Below are positions 1-6,809 of a stretch of DNA of 42,318 nucleotides, piece after piece. How positions within the stretch are numbered: position 1 is the stretch's first letter; each line of letters starts with the position of its first letter. Location of the stretch: assembly GCA_905234125.1 (NCBI GenBank), contig CAJOGQ010000034.1, forward strand, positions 1-42,318, in the 5' to 3' direction. Origin of the DNA: an uncultured Bacteroidaceae bacterium (lineage in GTDB: Bacteria; Bacteroidota; Bacteroidia; Bacteroidales; Bacteroidaceae). Below the pieces are notes generated by a model, which did no database searches, was not told where the DNA came from, and saw only the letters and a list, made by a program, of their open reading frames with translations. The position numbers and the translations under genes are program-made.

Positions 1-199
1 GGCTTTTCGTTTTGTGGCCAAATTGCTCAAAGGAAGGGGAAAAGCATCGAAAAGAGGGCTTTGTGTGTGTATTTTGACACTTATGAGAACAGAATTTTGG
101 GCCGACAAGTTTATTTATGCAGTCATGGATATGGTAGGTTATAAGTTTGCAAACAATGATGACGTAAAATTATACTCACTCTTTCAAATGGCGAATAGT

Positions 200-299
200 A
201 AATGACGATGACACCGACCTGTTTTTGTCATCGATAGTGGAGAAGAGGTTCCTTCAGAAAACTATACCCCCACTATCATAGTCATCAGTGTCATCATTT
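200..299. repeat. Imperfect long inverted repeat
   Basis: The left arm (200-240) and right arm (270-299) are imperfect reverse complements. The innermost match is GATAGTGG (233-240) with CCACTATC (270-277), 8 bp perfect. The outer parts, AAATGA..TGACAC on the left and GTGTCATCATTT on the right, also pair with interruptions. It could fold into a long hairpin or be a relic of a small non-autonomous element. No transposase or clear target duplication is visible. Confidence 0.5.
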
Positions 300-322
300 G
301 TTTACTCCGACTAAACGGCCAA

Positions 323-388
323 TCAGGTAGTAGCTGATCAGCGGTCAGGTAGTAGTGGGTCGCCAACGAGGTTGTAACTGACTGGTAT
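323..388. repeat. 22-bp tandem repeat array, three units
   Basis: Units start at 323, 345 and 367, exactly 22 bp apart. The first two share TCAGGTAGTAG. The third is diverged (CGAGGTTGTAACTGA) but keeps AGGT.GTA.CTGA in register with unit one. The sequence just before (305-322, ACTCCGACTAAACGGCCA) recurs almost exactly at 4696, beside another array. Confidence 0.65.
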
Positions 389-758
389 CATGTTAAAACC
401 ACCTTTAGCAGAGGTGGGTTGGATTCGGTTTGTGTGACGATTAGACAGTCAGTTTTTGTGCCCTGGAGGAATGGGAAAAACTTGCATCGGCTGATAATCA
501 ATAGATTAGAATAATAATTTAACTTATAATAATTAATTAAATATAGTATTTAACATTAGATATTATCGATTTAACACAATATTCCTTCATTTTCCTATGT
601 TTTCCTTCGTTTCCTACTGATAAGATGCACATTGTATGGAAAGAGTCGCTATTCTTGAAATGCCACATTCCTTATTCTGACCATGCAAAAGACGCCCTGT
701 CCTTTGTCACATTTGTCACGCTTGGTTGGATAAGAAATGGAGGCGGCAGCTCCGAGTT

Positions 759-796
759 GACGAAACGGCATATCAAGGGCGACGAAACGGCATATC
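759..796. repeat. 22-bp period direct repeat, two units
   Basis: GACGAAACGGCATATC occurs at 759 and again at 781, 16 identical bases with a 22-bp period and 6 bp of differing sequence between the copies. It has the same period as the other arrays of this window but a different core sequence. Confidence 0.7.
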
Positions 797-872
797 GTCC
801 AAGAGAGGAGGAAATGCTTTGGGAAGATTGGCAATCGATGACGATGACAGCGTTTGCAAGAAAATTTGGAAT

Positions 873-903
873 CCCTAAGGGAAAAACTTGCAACCCTTAA
901 GGG
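873..903. repeat. Palindromic repeat pair, about 21-bp period
   Basis: CCCTAAGGG at 873-881 is followed 21 bp later by the palindrome CCCTTAAGGG at 894-903. The intervening GGGAAAAACTTGCA also occurs upstream at about 473. This is a weaker member of the family of 22-bp period arrays. Confidence 0.4.
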
Positions 904-979
904 TCGCAAAAAAATGAAGGAAAAGAGGCAAACGTGTCCAAGCATAGTTTACTACCATCAATTACTGGCAATCCACCCT

Positions 980-1045
980 CAAGAAGAGGGAAGGCGATCG
1001 TCAAGAAGAGGCTGCCCCATCGACAAGAAGAGGGTGAATTGTTCT
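980..1045. repeat. 22-bp tandem repeat array, three units
   Basis: CAAGAAGAGG begins at 980, 1002 and 1024, exactly 22 bp apart, with the other 12 bp of each unit differing except for an ATCG near the unit end in units one and two. A related array with core CAAGAAGC lies at 4808-4858, on the other side of the sensor genes. Confidence 0.7.
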
Positions 1046-1152
1046 GACAAATAGATGGAGCTAATTCTTGTATCGATGTCATGTAGGGTGGTGTTGAAAT
1101 CGTGCTTTCTCACTTTTTCGAGGCGAATAGTTTATATTTTTATTTCGATTTG

Positions 1153-1183
1153 TTTGTGGTATCTAAATTATTATCTAACTTTG
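1153..1183 (+). promoter_or_regulatory. Bacteroidetes-type promoter for the sensor pair
   Basis: TTTG (1153-1156), a 19-nt spacer and TAACTTTG (1176-1183) match the Bacteroidetes consensus TTTG-N19-21-TAnnTTTG. Transcription would begin near 1190, about 20 nt before the ATG at 1212. Confidence 0.75.
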
Positions 1184-1211
1184 CAATCGATGAAGACTAA
1201 ATCTATATCTG

Positions 1212-2681
1212 ATGAAGAGAGTAACTGAAAAACAATCCCGTCATTCATTGACCACGCAAGTTGTGCTGTGGGTGGTTGGATTCGTGTCGGTGCTCTTCGT
1301 CGCAGCCCTCTTCATCATGTTCCACCATGCCCGCAATTCTATCTATCAGGAGGCGATGGAGAAAGCCCGTCAGACGCTTCGCACGACAGAGTTGCGTATT
1401 GACAACACCCTGAACGAGGTGGAGACTGCCACGCGCAGTTGGCACTGGACTATTGAGAAGCGTTTGAACAGACCTGAAATCATGGACAGTCTCTGTCAGC
1501 AGTTGTTGAGAGAGAACCCTCACATCCAGAGCTGTACCATCGCTTTCGAACCAGGTGTCTATCCGCAATACGGCATCTACTATGAGGTGTATGCCCACCG
1601 TAGCCCTACTGATTCGACACAGATAGAAGTAATGGTGAACGGTGGAAAACAACTCTATACACGTGAGAAATGGTACTTCATACCTCTGCACCACGGGCAG
1701 CCCATTTGGATAGACCCCTATATCGATGTTGAACATGGAGAGACATCCATCATCACGTCCTATGGTATGCCGCTGCACAATAAAGAAGGTGAACTTGTGG
1801 GTGTGTTGTCGGCACACATCTCGATGAAGTGGTTTGCCGACTTGGTGCTCTCGCTGCGACCATTCCCCAACTCACATGCCTCAGTGATGGGTACTGACGG
1901 ACATCTGATTATTCACCCTGACAGTACGCTCAAAGAGCATGAAGCCTTCTTTACTGAGGCCTTCAACGAACCTACCAACGAGGGGCATTTGGCAGCCATA
2001 TCCATGAAGACAGGTCACATCGGACATAGCGAGATTCACATGGATGGCAAGCAGGACTTCATTTTCTATCATCCCTTTGAGAATGCAGGATGGAGCGTGG
2101 CTATCGTATGTCCTGAGAGCGACATCTTCAGTTCCTACAATTCACTTTTGCGCTACACAATCATCATCAGTCTCAGCGGCCTGTTGCTGCTGGCTTTGTT
2201 CTGTTTCTTCATCACCCATCGCCAGTTGAAGCCCTTGCAGCTGCTGGTAGATGAAGCCCACCGTATGGCCGATGGTCAAATGGATGAGTTGGTGAAGGAA
2301 AGTAAGCGCCCTGACGAGGTGGGTTATGTGCAGAATACATTCCGCCAGATGCAGCAGAACATTGGTCAGCATATCGCTCATATCACCCACCTGACCGATG
2401 TGCTCAGCCAGCGTAATGAAGACCTCAAGATGGCCTATGAACAGGCACGTGAGGCCGATCGCATGAAAGATGCCGTCATTCTGAACATGAGCGACCGTAT
2501 GGAGCAATCCGTCAAGGTCATCCATGCCACCATTGCCGATTTCCGACAGCATGCGACCGATATGAATGTCAACGAATTCCGCCAAATGGCTGACAAGATA
2601 AAGGAGCATACCGAAATGACCACAGCTTTGTTGGACAATCTGCTCGACATCGCTGACAAAAAGAGAGGGGAACGCTTATGA
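1212..2681 (+). CDS. Membrane sensor, truncated histidine-kinase-like protein without phospho-acceptor His
   Basis: This is a 489-aa protein with one membrane segment near residues 17-40, a large extracytoplasmic dCache-like sensor region (about 45-295), a second membrane segment near 308-330, a HAMP-like linker (331-385), and a coiled-coil or DHp-like helix pair to the end. It is clearly paralogous to the next gene over its whole length; both carry an E.ETATR motif shortly after the first membrane segment. Aligned with that kinase, the H-box reads MSDRMEQSVK where the partner has ITHQIHTPLN, so Asp (about residue 428) replaces the phosphorylated His and Ser replaces the Pro. The ATPase domain is absent. 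Its stop overlaps the next start (ATGA), so the two are translationally coupled. I infer a non-catalytic partner that senses a ligand and modulates the full kinase, possibly as a heterodimer. Confidence 0.8.
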   Translation: MKRVTEKQSRHSLTTQVVLWVVGFVSVLFVAALFIMFHHARNSIYQEAMEKARQTLRTTELRIDNTLNEVETATRSWHWTIEKRLNRPEIMDSLCQQLLRENPHIQSCTIAFEPGVYPQYGIYYEVYAHRSPTDSTQIEVMVNGGKQLYTREKWYFIPLHHGQPIWIDPYIDVEHGETSIITSYGMPLHNKEGELVGVLSAHISMKWFADLVLSLRPFPNSHASVMGTDGHLIIHPDSTLKEHEAFFTEAFNEPTNEGHLAAISMKTGHIGHSEIHMDGKQDFIFYHPFENAGWSVAIVCPESDIFSSYNSLLRYTIIISLSGLLLLALFCFFITHRQLKPLQLLVDEAHRMADGQMDELVKESKRPDEVGYVQNTFRQMQQNIGQHIAHITHLTDVLSQRNEDLKMAYEQAREADRMKDAVILNMSDRMEQSVKVIHATIADFRQHATDMNVNEFRQMADKIKEHTEMTTALLDNLLDIADKKRGERL

Positions 2682-4603
2682 TAGAGATGAGGAAAAATAT
2701 TCGCCAGTCACTCTCCACCCGACTCTGTCTCGACATCCTGTTTATCGTAGTGGTGGTGTTCTCGCTGTCACTCGGATTCCTCTATTGGCAGTCACGCAAC
2801 ATCATTCGTGAAGAGTCTATCGACGAGGCATCACACGTGCTCGACAATACGGCGCTGCGTGTCAAAGGATATATGGTGGAGTTGGAAACTGCCACACGCA
2901 ACATCATTTGGCTCGTCAACCTTCACAACGAGAAGGACTCCCTGCTGAAGTACACCCATCGAATCGTGGCCAACCATCCCAACACAAACGGCTGCTCCAT
3001 CACGATGGAACCCGATTTCTTCCCAGATGAAGAATATGGTTTCTCTGCCTATTCCGTTCGCCTTGAAGATTCAAGACCAGGAAAGGACTCTGTGGCCACC
3101 GTCCGTGAAGCCGATTACGACTATTATGATAAGGTGTGGTATAAGACGCCACGCCAAAAAAAGATAGCATGCTGGGTAGATCCCTTCGATGACTACAATG
3201 TTGGAACGCTGTCAAGCCCAGAGATGATCGCATCCTACTGTGTGCCACTCTCCAATCGTCAGGGAAAGTTCGTGGGCGTCATTTCCACCGACCTATCGCT
3301 GAAGAGGCTTACAGAGACCATCACAGCAGAGGATCCATACCAAAACTCCTATTTCATGTTGCTGGGCGCCGACGGACACTACTTTGTACACCCTGACACC
3401 ACGAAACTGCTCAAGCAGACCATCTTTACAGGCGTTGACCCCAGAGAGCACACCGATATTGTGGCATTGGGATATGAAATGACCAATGGACGGACAGGAC
3501 ACATGGATGTGAAAATTGACGGTACGTCACACATCGTGCTCTACCGACCTCTCGAAGGCACCCAATGGAGCATCGCGCTCGTCTGCCCCTCCAACGAACT
3601 GCTGCGTGGGTACAACAGACTGAACTACATCCTGTTCCCCCTGCTCATTATCGGATTGTTGTTGCTGGCAATGGGCTGCCATCGCATTGTGAAACACTTC
3701 ACACAGCCTTTAGGACTGCTGGCTGCCGAACTCAGGCAGATAGGTCATGGCGACTATGAGAAAGTCTTGCCACATAGTCAGCGCACCGACTTGATAGGTC
3801 AGTTGCAAAACAGTTTCTGCCAGATGCGGCAGAGCATCAGCCAGCACATCAACGAAGCAGAGAAGACGAAGCTGGAGACCGAGCAGCGCACCAAGGAACT
3901 CGAACAAGCCACCTTGCTGGCACGACGGGCAAGTGAGCAGAAGACGCAGTTCATGCAAGATATTACGCACCAGATCCATACGCCACTCAACATCGTTCAT
4001 GGATTCTCGCAGATATTGTGCGAAAACGACACGATGGCTGACGAAGAGAAAAAGGAGATGGCTGAGACTATGTATGTGCAGACCAACGCCCTCGACTATA
4101 TGGTGAACAAACTGCTCACAGCATCGCTTGTCGAGAGCCGTCAGACCATTATCACAGACGAAACCGTGGGTTGCAATATGTTGGCACACGAAGCCCTCGA
4201 AACCGCCAGCAGTTTGGTACCCCATACTGTAGAGATGCACCTTGACAGCCATGTGGATGATGAACTGACCGTTCAGACCAACCGTCACCATCTGCTCATC
4301 GTCCTCACAGAGCTGCTCGTCAATGCCCTCCACTTCACCAACGAGGGCAGCATCACCATGCGCATCGAAGCTACTGACGATGTTGTAAACTTCACTGTCG
4401 AAGACACAGGACCTGGCATTCCATCCGACAAGGCCGACTTCATCTTTGAGAAATTCACCAAGGTTGATATGTTCACAGAAGGGCTTGGCCTTGGTCTGTT
4501 CCTTTGTCGCCGTGTTATCATGCTGATGGATGGTACCCTCACGCTCGACACCCAATACACCAACGGCAGTCGTTTCGTCGTGAGCCTCCCATTGCACCAA
4601 TAA
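2678..4603 (+). CDS. Membrane sensor histidine kinase (dCache-HAMP-HisKA-HATPase)
   Basis: This 641-aa hybrid-free histidine kinase has an N-terminal membrane segment (about 20-42), a dCache-like periplasmic sensor, a second membrane segment near 318-336, HAMP, a coiled coil and the kinase core. Visible catalytic features are the H-box THQIHTPLN with phospho-acceptor His431, the N-box VNALHFT with Asn549, the G1 box DTGPGIP from Asp576 and the G2 box GLGLGL near 602. There is no receiver domain, and no response regulator gene lies nearby, so the partner regulator is unknown. The start overlaps the stop of the truncated paralogue (ATGA), which suggests equimolar production and joint function. 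The ligand cannot be inferred. Confidence 0.9.
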   Translation: MIEMRKNIRQSLSTRLCLDILFIVVVVFSLSLGFLYWQSRNIIREESIDEASHVLDNTALRVKGYMVELETATRNIIWLVNLHNEKDSLLKYTHRIVANHPNTNGCSITMEPDFFPDEEYGFSAYSVRLEDSRPGKDSVATVREADYDYYDKVWYKTPRQKKIACWVDPFDDYNVGTLSSPEMIASYCVPLSNRQGKFVGVISTDLSLKRLTETITAEDPYQNSYFMLLGADGHYFVHPDTTKLLKQTIFTGVDPREHTDIVALGYEMTNGRTGHMDVKIDGTSHIVLYRPLEGTQWSIALVCPSNELLRGYNRLNYILFPLLIIGLLLLAMGCHRIVKHFTQPLGLLAAELRQIGHGDYEKVLPHSQRTDLIGQLQNSFCQMRQSISQHINEAEKTKLETEQRTKELEQATLLARRASEQKTQFMQDITHQIHTPLNIVHGFSQILCENDTMADEEKKEMAETMYVQTNALDYMVNKLLTASLVESRQTIITDETVGCNMLAHEALETASSLVPHTVEMHLDSHVDDELTVQTNRHHLLIVLTELLVNALHFTNEGSITMRIEATDDVVNFTVEDTGPGIPSDKADFIFEKFTKVDMFTEGLGLGLFLCRRVIMLMDGTLTLDTQYTNGSRFVVSLPLHQ

Positions 4604-4616
4604 ACGAAAGTGAAAC

Positions 4617-4664
4617 CTTCCCCTTTTTTCTGCTTGGCCTTCCAGCGCTTTTTACAAGGGGAAG
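4617..4664. terminator. Inverted repeat after the sensor pair, possible terminator
   Basis: CTTCCCCTT (4617-4625) pairs perfectly with AAGGGGAAG (4656-4664). The 30-nt loop contains a smaller imperfect stem (GCTTGG with CCAGC). The hairpin lies 14 nt after the kinase stop and faces the converging fabI gene. Neither side has a long U tract, so terminator function is uncertain. Confidence 0.4.
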
Positions 4665-4695
4665 AAAAAAGTTTTAGAAGGCCTTCTGGAAATCA

Positions 4696-4795
4696 ACTCC
4701 GACTAAAAGGCCAGCCAAGTCGGAGTAAGCAATCAGTCAGGTCGGAGTAAAACAATCTGCTAGGTCAGAGTAAGCAATCAGTCAGGTCGGAGTAG
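4696..4795. repeat. Hairpin leading into a 22-23 bp tandem repeat array
   Basis: ACTCCGACT (4696-4704) is the exact reverse complement of AGTCGGAGT (4718-4726), a 9-bp stem. The right arm is itself the start of a tandem array with units at 4719, 4741, 4764 and 4786 (periods 22, 23, 22) and core GTCGGAGTAA or GTCAGAGTAA. Units one and three are identical except for one base in the core. The left part (ACTCCGACTAAAAGGCCA) is nearly identical to 305-322. Confidence 0.7.
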
Positions 4796-4807
4796 GCTAT
4801 GAACCAT

Positions 4808-4858
4808 CAAGAAGCAAGCCGCCTGCAAGAAGCAGACGGCCTATCGTCAAGAAGCTGG
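4808..4858. repeat. Short direct repeat array with CAAGAAGC core
   Basis: CAAGAAGC begins at 4808, 4826 and 4848 (periods 18 and 22). The middle unit resembles the first unit of the array at 980 over most of its length: both start CAAGAAG and end in ATCGT. The array lies just beyond the 3' end of fabI. Confidence 0.55.
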
Positions 4859-4871
4859 TTGTTCAGCTGGG

Positions 4872-5726
4872 TTATCCGTAGATAATCTTACCTGTTTCCT
4901 TATCGGTATTTTCCTCAATGAAGGACTTGTTGTATTGTGTCATACCACGCAGGGACATGCCCATGTTGGAGAAGCCTCCGTCGTGGAAGAGGGTCTGCAT
5001 GGTCACTTTCTTGGTGAGGTCGGAGAACATCACGATGCAGTAGTCGGCACACTCGTCGGCACTGGCGTTGCCCAGAGGGGACATGCGGTCGGAGAAGTCG
5101 TAGAGGCCCTTGATGCCAGAACCTGCTGTGGTGTAGGTGGGTGACTGGCTGATGGTGTTCACGCGCACTCCCTTCTCACGTCCGTAGATGTAGCCGAAGG
5201 AACGGGCGATGGACTCTAAGAGTGACTTGGCATCAGCCATATCGTTGTAGCCGAAGAAGGTACGGTGGCTTGCCACATAAGTGAGTGCCAACACACTGGC
5301 GTTCTCTGCCAGCGCATCCATCTTCTTGGCCACCTGAAGCATCTTGTGGAAAGAGATGGCAGAGATGTCCAACGTCTTGTCCAAGAGGCTGTAGTCGAGG
5401 TCGTCGTAAGTGCGCTTCTTTCTCATGTTGGCACTCATGGCGCAAGAGTGGAGCACGAAGTCAATCTTGCCTCCCAGAGCCTTCTGAGCCTCAGAGAAAA
5501 GCATCTCCAGGTCTTCCACGCTGGTGGCGTCGGCAGCAATCACTGTCGCGTTGGTCTTCTCTGCCAGTTGCGCGATGGTTCCCATGCGGCAGGCAACAGC
5601 TGTATTGGTGAGTACGATTTGTGCACCTTCTTCGACGGCACGTTCAGCCACTTTCCATGCGATGGACTGATCGTTGAGTGCACCAAAAATGATTCCCTTT
5701 TTACCTTTTAACAAATTGTAAGCCAT
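4872..5726 (-). CDS. fabI: Enoyl-[acyl-carrier-protein] reductase
   Basis: FabI reduces the trans-2-enoyl-ACP double bond with NAD(P)H, the last step of each fatty-acid elongation cycle, in the cytoplasm. The 284-aa protein is an atypical short-chain dehydrogenase. It has the N-terminal cofactor motif GALNDQSIAW (15-24), close to the family signature G.A.D.SIAW, and the catalytic Tyr160-x6-Lys167 pair with a further Tyr150 ten residues earlier, the spacing known in FabI. Its length is normal for Bacteroidetes FabI. The gene stands alone on the minus strand, convergent with the sensor operon and divergent from the tRNA. This start fits the promoter box about 50 nt upstream. Confidence 0.93.
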   Translation of the reverse strand: MAYNLLKGKKGIIFGALNDQSIAWKVAERAVEEGAQIVLTNTAVACRMGTIAQLAEKTNATVIAADATSVEDLEMLFSEAQKALGGKIDFVLHSCAMSANMRKKRTYDDLDYSLLDKTLDISAISFHKMLQVAKKMDALAENASVLALTYVASHRTFFGYNDMADAKSLLESIARSFGYIYGREKGVRVNTISQSPTYTTAGSGIKGLYDFSDRMSPLGNASADECADYCIVMFSDLTKKVTMQTLFHDGGFSNMGMSLRGMTQYNKSFIEENTDKETGKIIYG

Positions 5727-5777
5727 AAATTCGTCTTCTTACCTTATGAATATATTAGTACCTTTCAAAATCGGGTG

Positions 5778-5785
5778 CAAAGGTA
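5778..5785 (-). promoter_or_regulatory. Promoter -7 box for fabI
   Basis: CAAAGGTA on the plus strand reads TACCTTTG on the minus strand, an exact Bacteroidetes -7 element. It lies 51 nt before the fabI start. The -33 element is poor (CTTTTC near 5805-5810). The predicted leader is about 45 nt. Confidence 0.6.
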
Positions 5786-5867
5786 CGACAAATTGGCCAC
5801 ATGGGAAAAGGAAATTCCCTTTTTCTCACTTTTTCGCCCCTCTCACACAAAAAAACTCCCCAAATCC

Positions 5868-5898
5868 TTTGTCAGTTCCTCAAAAAGTCCTACCTTTG
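5868..5898 (+). promoter_or_regulatory. Promoter for the CAT-anticodon tRNA
   Basis: TTTG (5868-5871), a 19-nt spacer and TACCTTTG (5891-5898) form a near-ideal Bacteroidetes promoter about 30 nt before the tRNA. It is divergent from the fabI promoter. Confidence 0.75.
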
Positions 5899-5927
5899 CA
5901 CTCGCTAACGGAAAAAGCCATAGCGAT

Positions 5928-6001
5928 GGCGGGGTAGCTCAGCTGGTTAGAGCGTCGGATTCATAATCCGGAGGTCGAGGGTTCGAGCCCCTCCCCCGCT
6001 A
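5928..6001 (+). tRNA. tRNA-Met(CAT), elongator type or tRNA-Ile2
   Basis: A full cloverleaf folds. The acceptor arm GGCGGGG pairs with CCCCGCT (G-U at 1-72); the D-stem is GCTC/GAGC. The anticodon stem is TCGGA/TCCGG around loop TTCATAA (anticodon CAT), and the T-arm is GAGGG/CCCTC with loop TTCGAGC. CCA is not fully encoded; the discriminator is A. The paired 1-72 position argues against initiator tRNA. A CAT anticodon can also be lysidine-modified to read AUA (tRNA-Ile2), which sequence alone does not settle. Confidence 0.93.
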
Positions 6002-6007
6002 CAAAAA

Positions 6008-6043
6008 ATGGTAAAGTCTGCATCGGACTTTACCATCTTTTTT
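6008..6043 (+). terminator. Strong bidirectional intrinsic terminator
   Basis: ATGGTAAAGTC (6008-6018) pairs perfectly with GACTTTACCAT (6026-6036), an 11-bp stem with a 7-nt loop. It is followed by CTTTTTTT on the plus strand and preceded by an A-run that gives a U tract on the minus strand. It can end both the tRNA transcript and the convergent folP operon. Confidence 0.88.
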
Positions 6044-6809
6044 ATTCGTCATCATCGTCATTCTCATCTTCGTCTTTCGTGTCGCTCTTCATGTCTCGCT
6101 TGCGACGGACGCTGACTTTCACTTCTTTCTGCTTCTTGGCAGTCGAAGCCTTCTCCTTCTTTTCCTTGGGAGCCTTCTCGACTTTGGCCTTCTCCTCCTT
6201 CACCTTTTCTTCTTTGACCTTGGGCTCTTTTTCCACCTTGGGCTTCTCCTCTTTCACTTCTTTCACCTTGGGTTCCTTGACCACCTTCGGCTTCTCCTCT
6301 TTGACCTTCTCTTCCTTTTTTTCTTCCTTCACTACTTTAGGTTTTTCTTCCTTCACCTTGGTCTCCTTCACGGTCTTTTCCACCTTGGACTTCTCTTCTT
6401 TGACCTCCTTCACTCTGGTCTCTTTTTCCACTTTAGGCTTCTCTTCCTTCACAATCTTTGGCTTCTCCTCTTTCAATTTCGCTTCCTTGACGGTCTTGGG
6501 ATTATCCATCTGCACTTTCACCGCTTTGGGAGTGTAGGTTTTGCCCTTCTGCTTGGCTTTGCGCATAGCGAGCTTGTCTTTCTGGGCTTGACGGCGTGCA
6601 CGTTCCAATTCGCGGTTGAGTCGGTTCACCTCGCGTTCGTCTTCTTTCAGTTGGGTTCTGCTGGCACGCGCTTTGTCCTTGGCGGTTTTGATGCGTGCTT
6701 TGAGTTCTTGCTGTATGGAGTCGTTGGGGGTCATCACACGGGTCTGCGCCATCGTGGGGATGGTGAGGATGAGGAGGAGGGAAAGGATAATGGGTTTCAT
6801 GTTGGTCAT
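6042..6809 (-). CDS. Exported Lys/Glu/Val-rich repeat protein, unknown function
   Basis: From the ATG at 6809 the product is about 255 aa. It starts with a signal peptide (hydrophobic LSLLLILTI, Ala-Gln at the likely cleavage site), followed by a charged coiled-coil region (about 30-90). A long low-complexity tract (about 105-225) of variants of EEKPKVEK and EPKVKE comes next, and the acidic tail ends in a run of Asp. The start is chosen because its ATG overlaps the murF stop as ATGA; a second in-frame ATG three codons later (6800) would directly begin the signal peptide. An upstream in-frame ATG at 6995 lies inside murF and is unlikely. Strong charge and periplasmic export suggest a structural or cell-wall-associated role, but I do not recognise the family. 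The repeat is prone to length change. Confidence 0.7.
   Translation of the reverse strand: MTNMKPIILSLLLILTIPTMAQTRVMTPNDSIQQELKARIKTAKDKARASRTQLKEDEREVNRLNRELERARRQAQKDKLAMRKAKQKGKTYTPKAVKVQMDNPKTVKEAKLKEEKPKIVKEEKPKVEKETRVKEVKEEKSKVEKTVKETKVKEEKPKVVKEEKKEEKVKEEKPKVVKEPKVKEVKEEKPKVEKEPKVKEEKVKEEKAKVEKAPKEKKEKASTAKKQKEVKVSVRRKRDMKSDTKDEDENDDDDE

Larger units (their letters stand above)
1..1211. other. Gene-poor, repeat-rich intergenic region
   Basis: No convincing gene lies here. A GTG-started frame at 14-205 (63 codons, open to the left edge of the window) could be the tail of a gene entering from the left, but its product resembles nothing I recognise. A 91-codon frame at 625-900 runs straight through a tandem repeat and is probably spurious. 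The DNA instead holds an imperfect inverted repeat (200-299), four short arrays with a 21-22 bp period (323, 759, 873 and 980 onward), an AT-rich stretch around 490-600, and the promoter of the sensor operon at its right end. The motif GGGAAAAACTTGCA occurs at about 473 and again at 879. Confidence 0.6.

Noticed and set aside
625-900. 91-codon plus-strand frame and overlapping minus-strand frames in the first gap
   Set aside because: They span a 22-bp repeat and a palindromic repeat, overlap each other on both strands, and lack domain features or a promoter.
3710-4600. 296-codon minus-strand frame inside the histidine kinase gene
   Set aside because: It is the antisense shadow of a gene with clear kinase motifs; the product has no recognisable domain.
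5928-6001. Initiator tRNA-fMet
   Set aside because: The 1-72 position can pair (G-U), and the anticodon stem lacks the three G-C pairs next to the loop that mark initiator tRNA.
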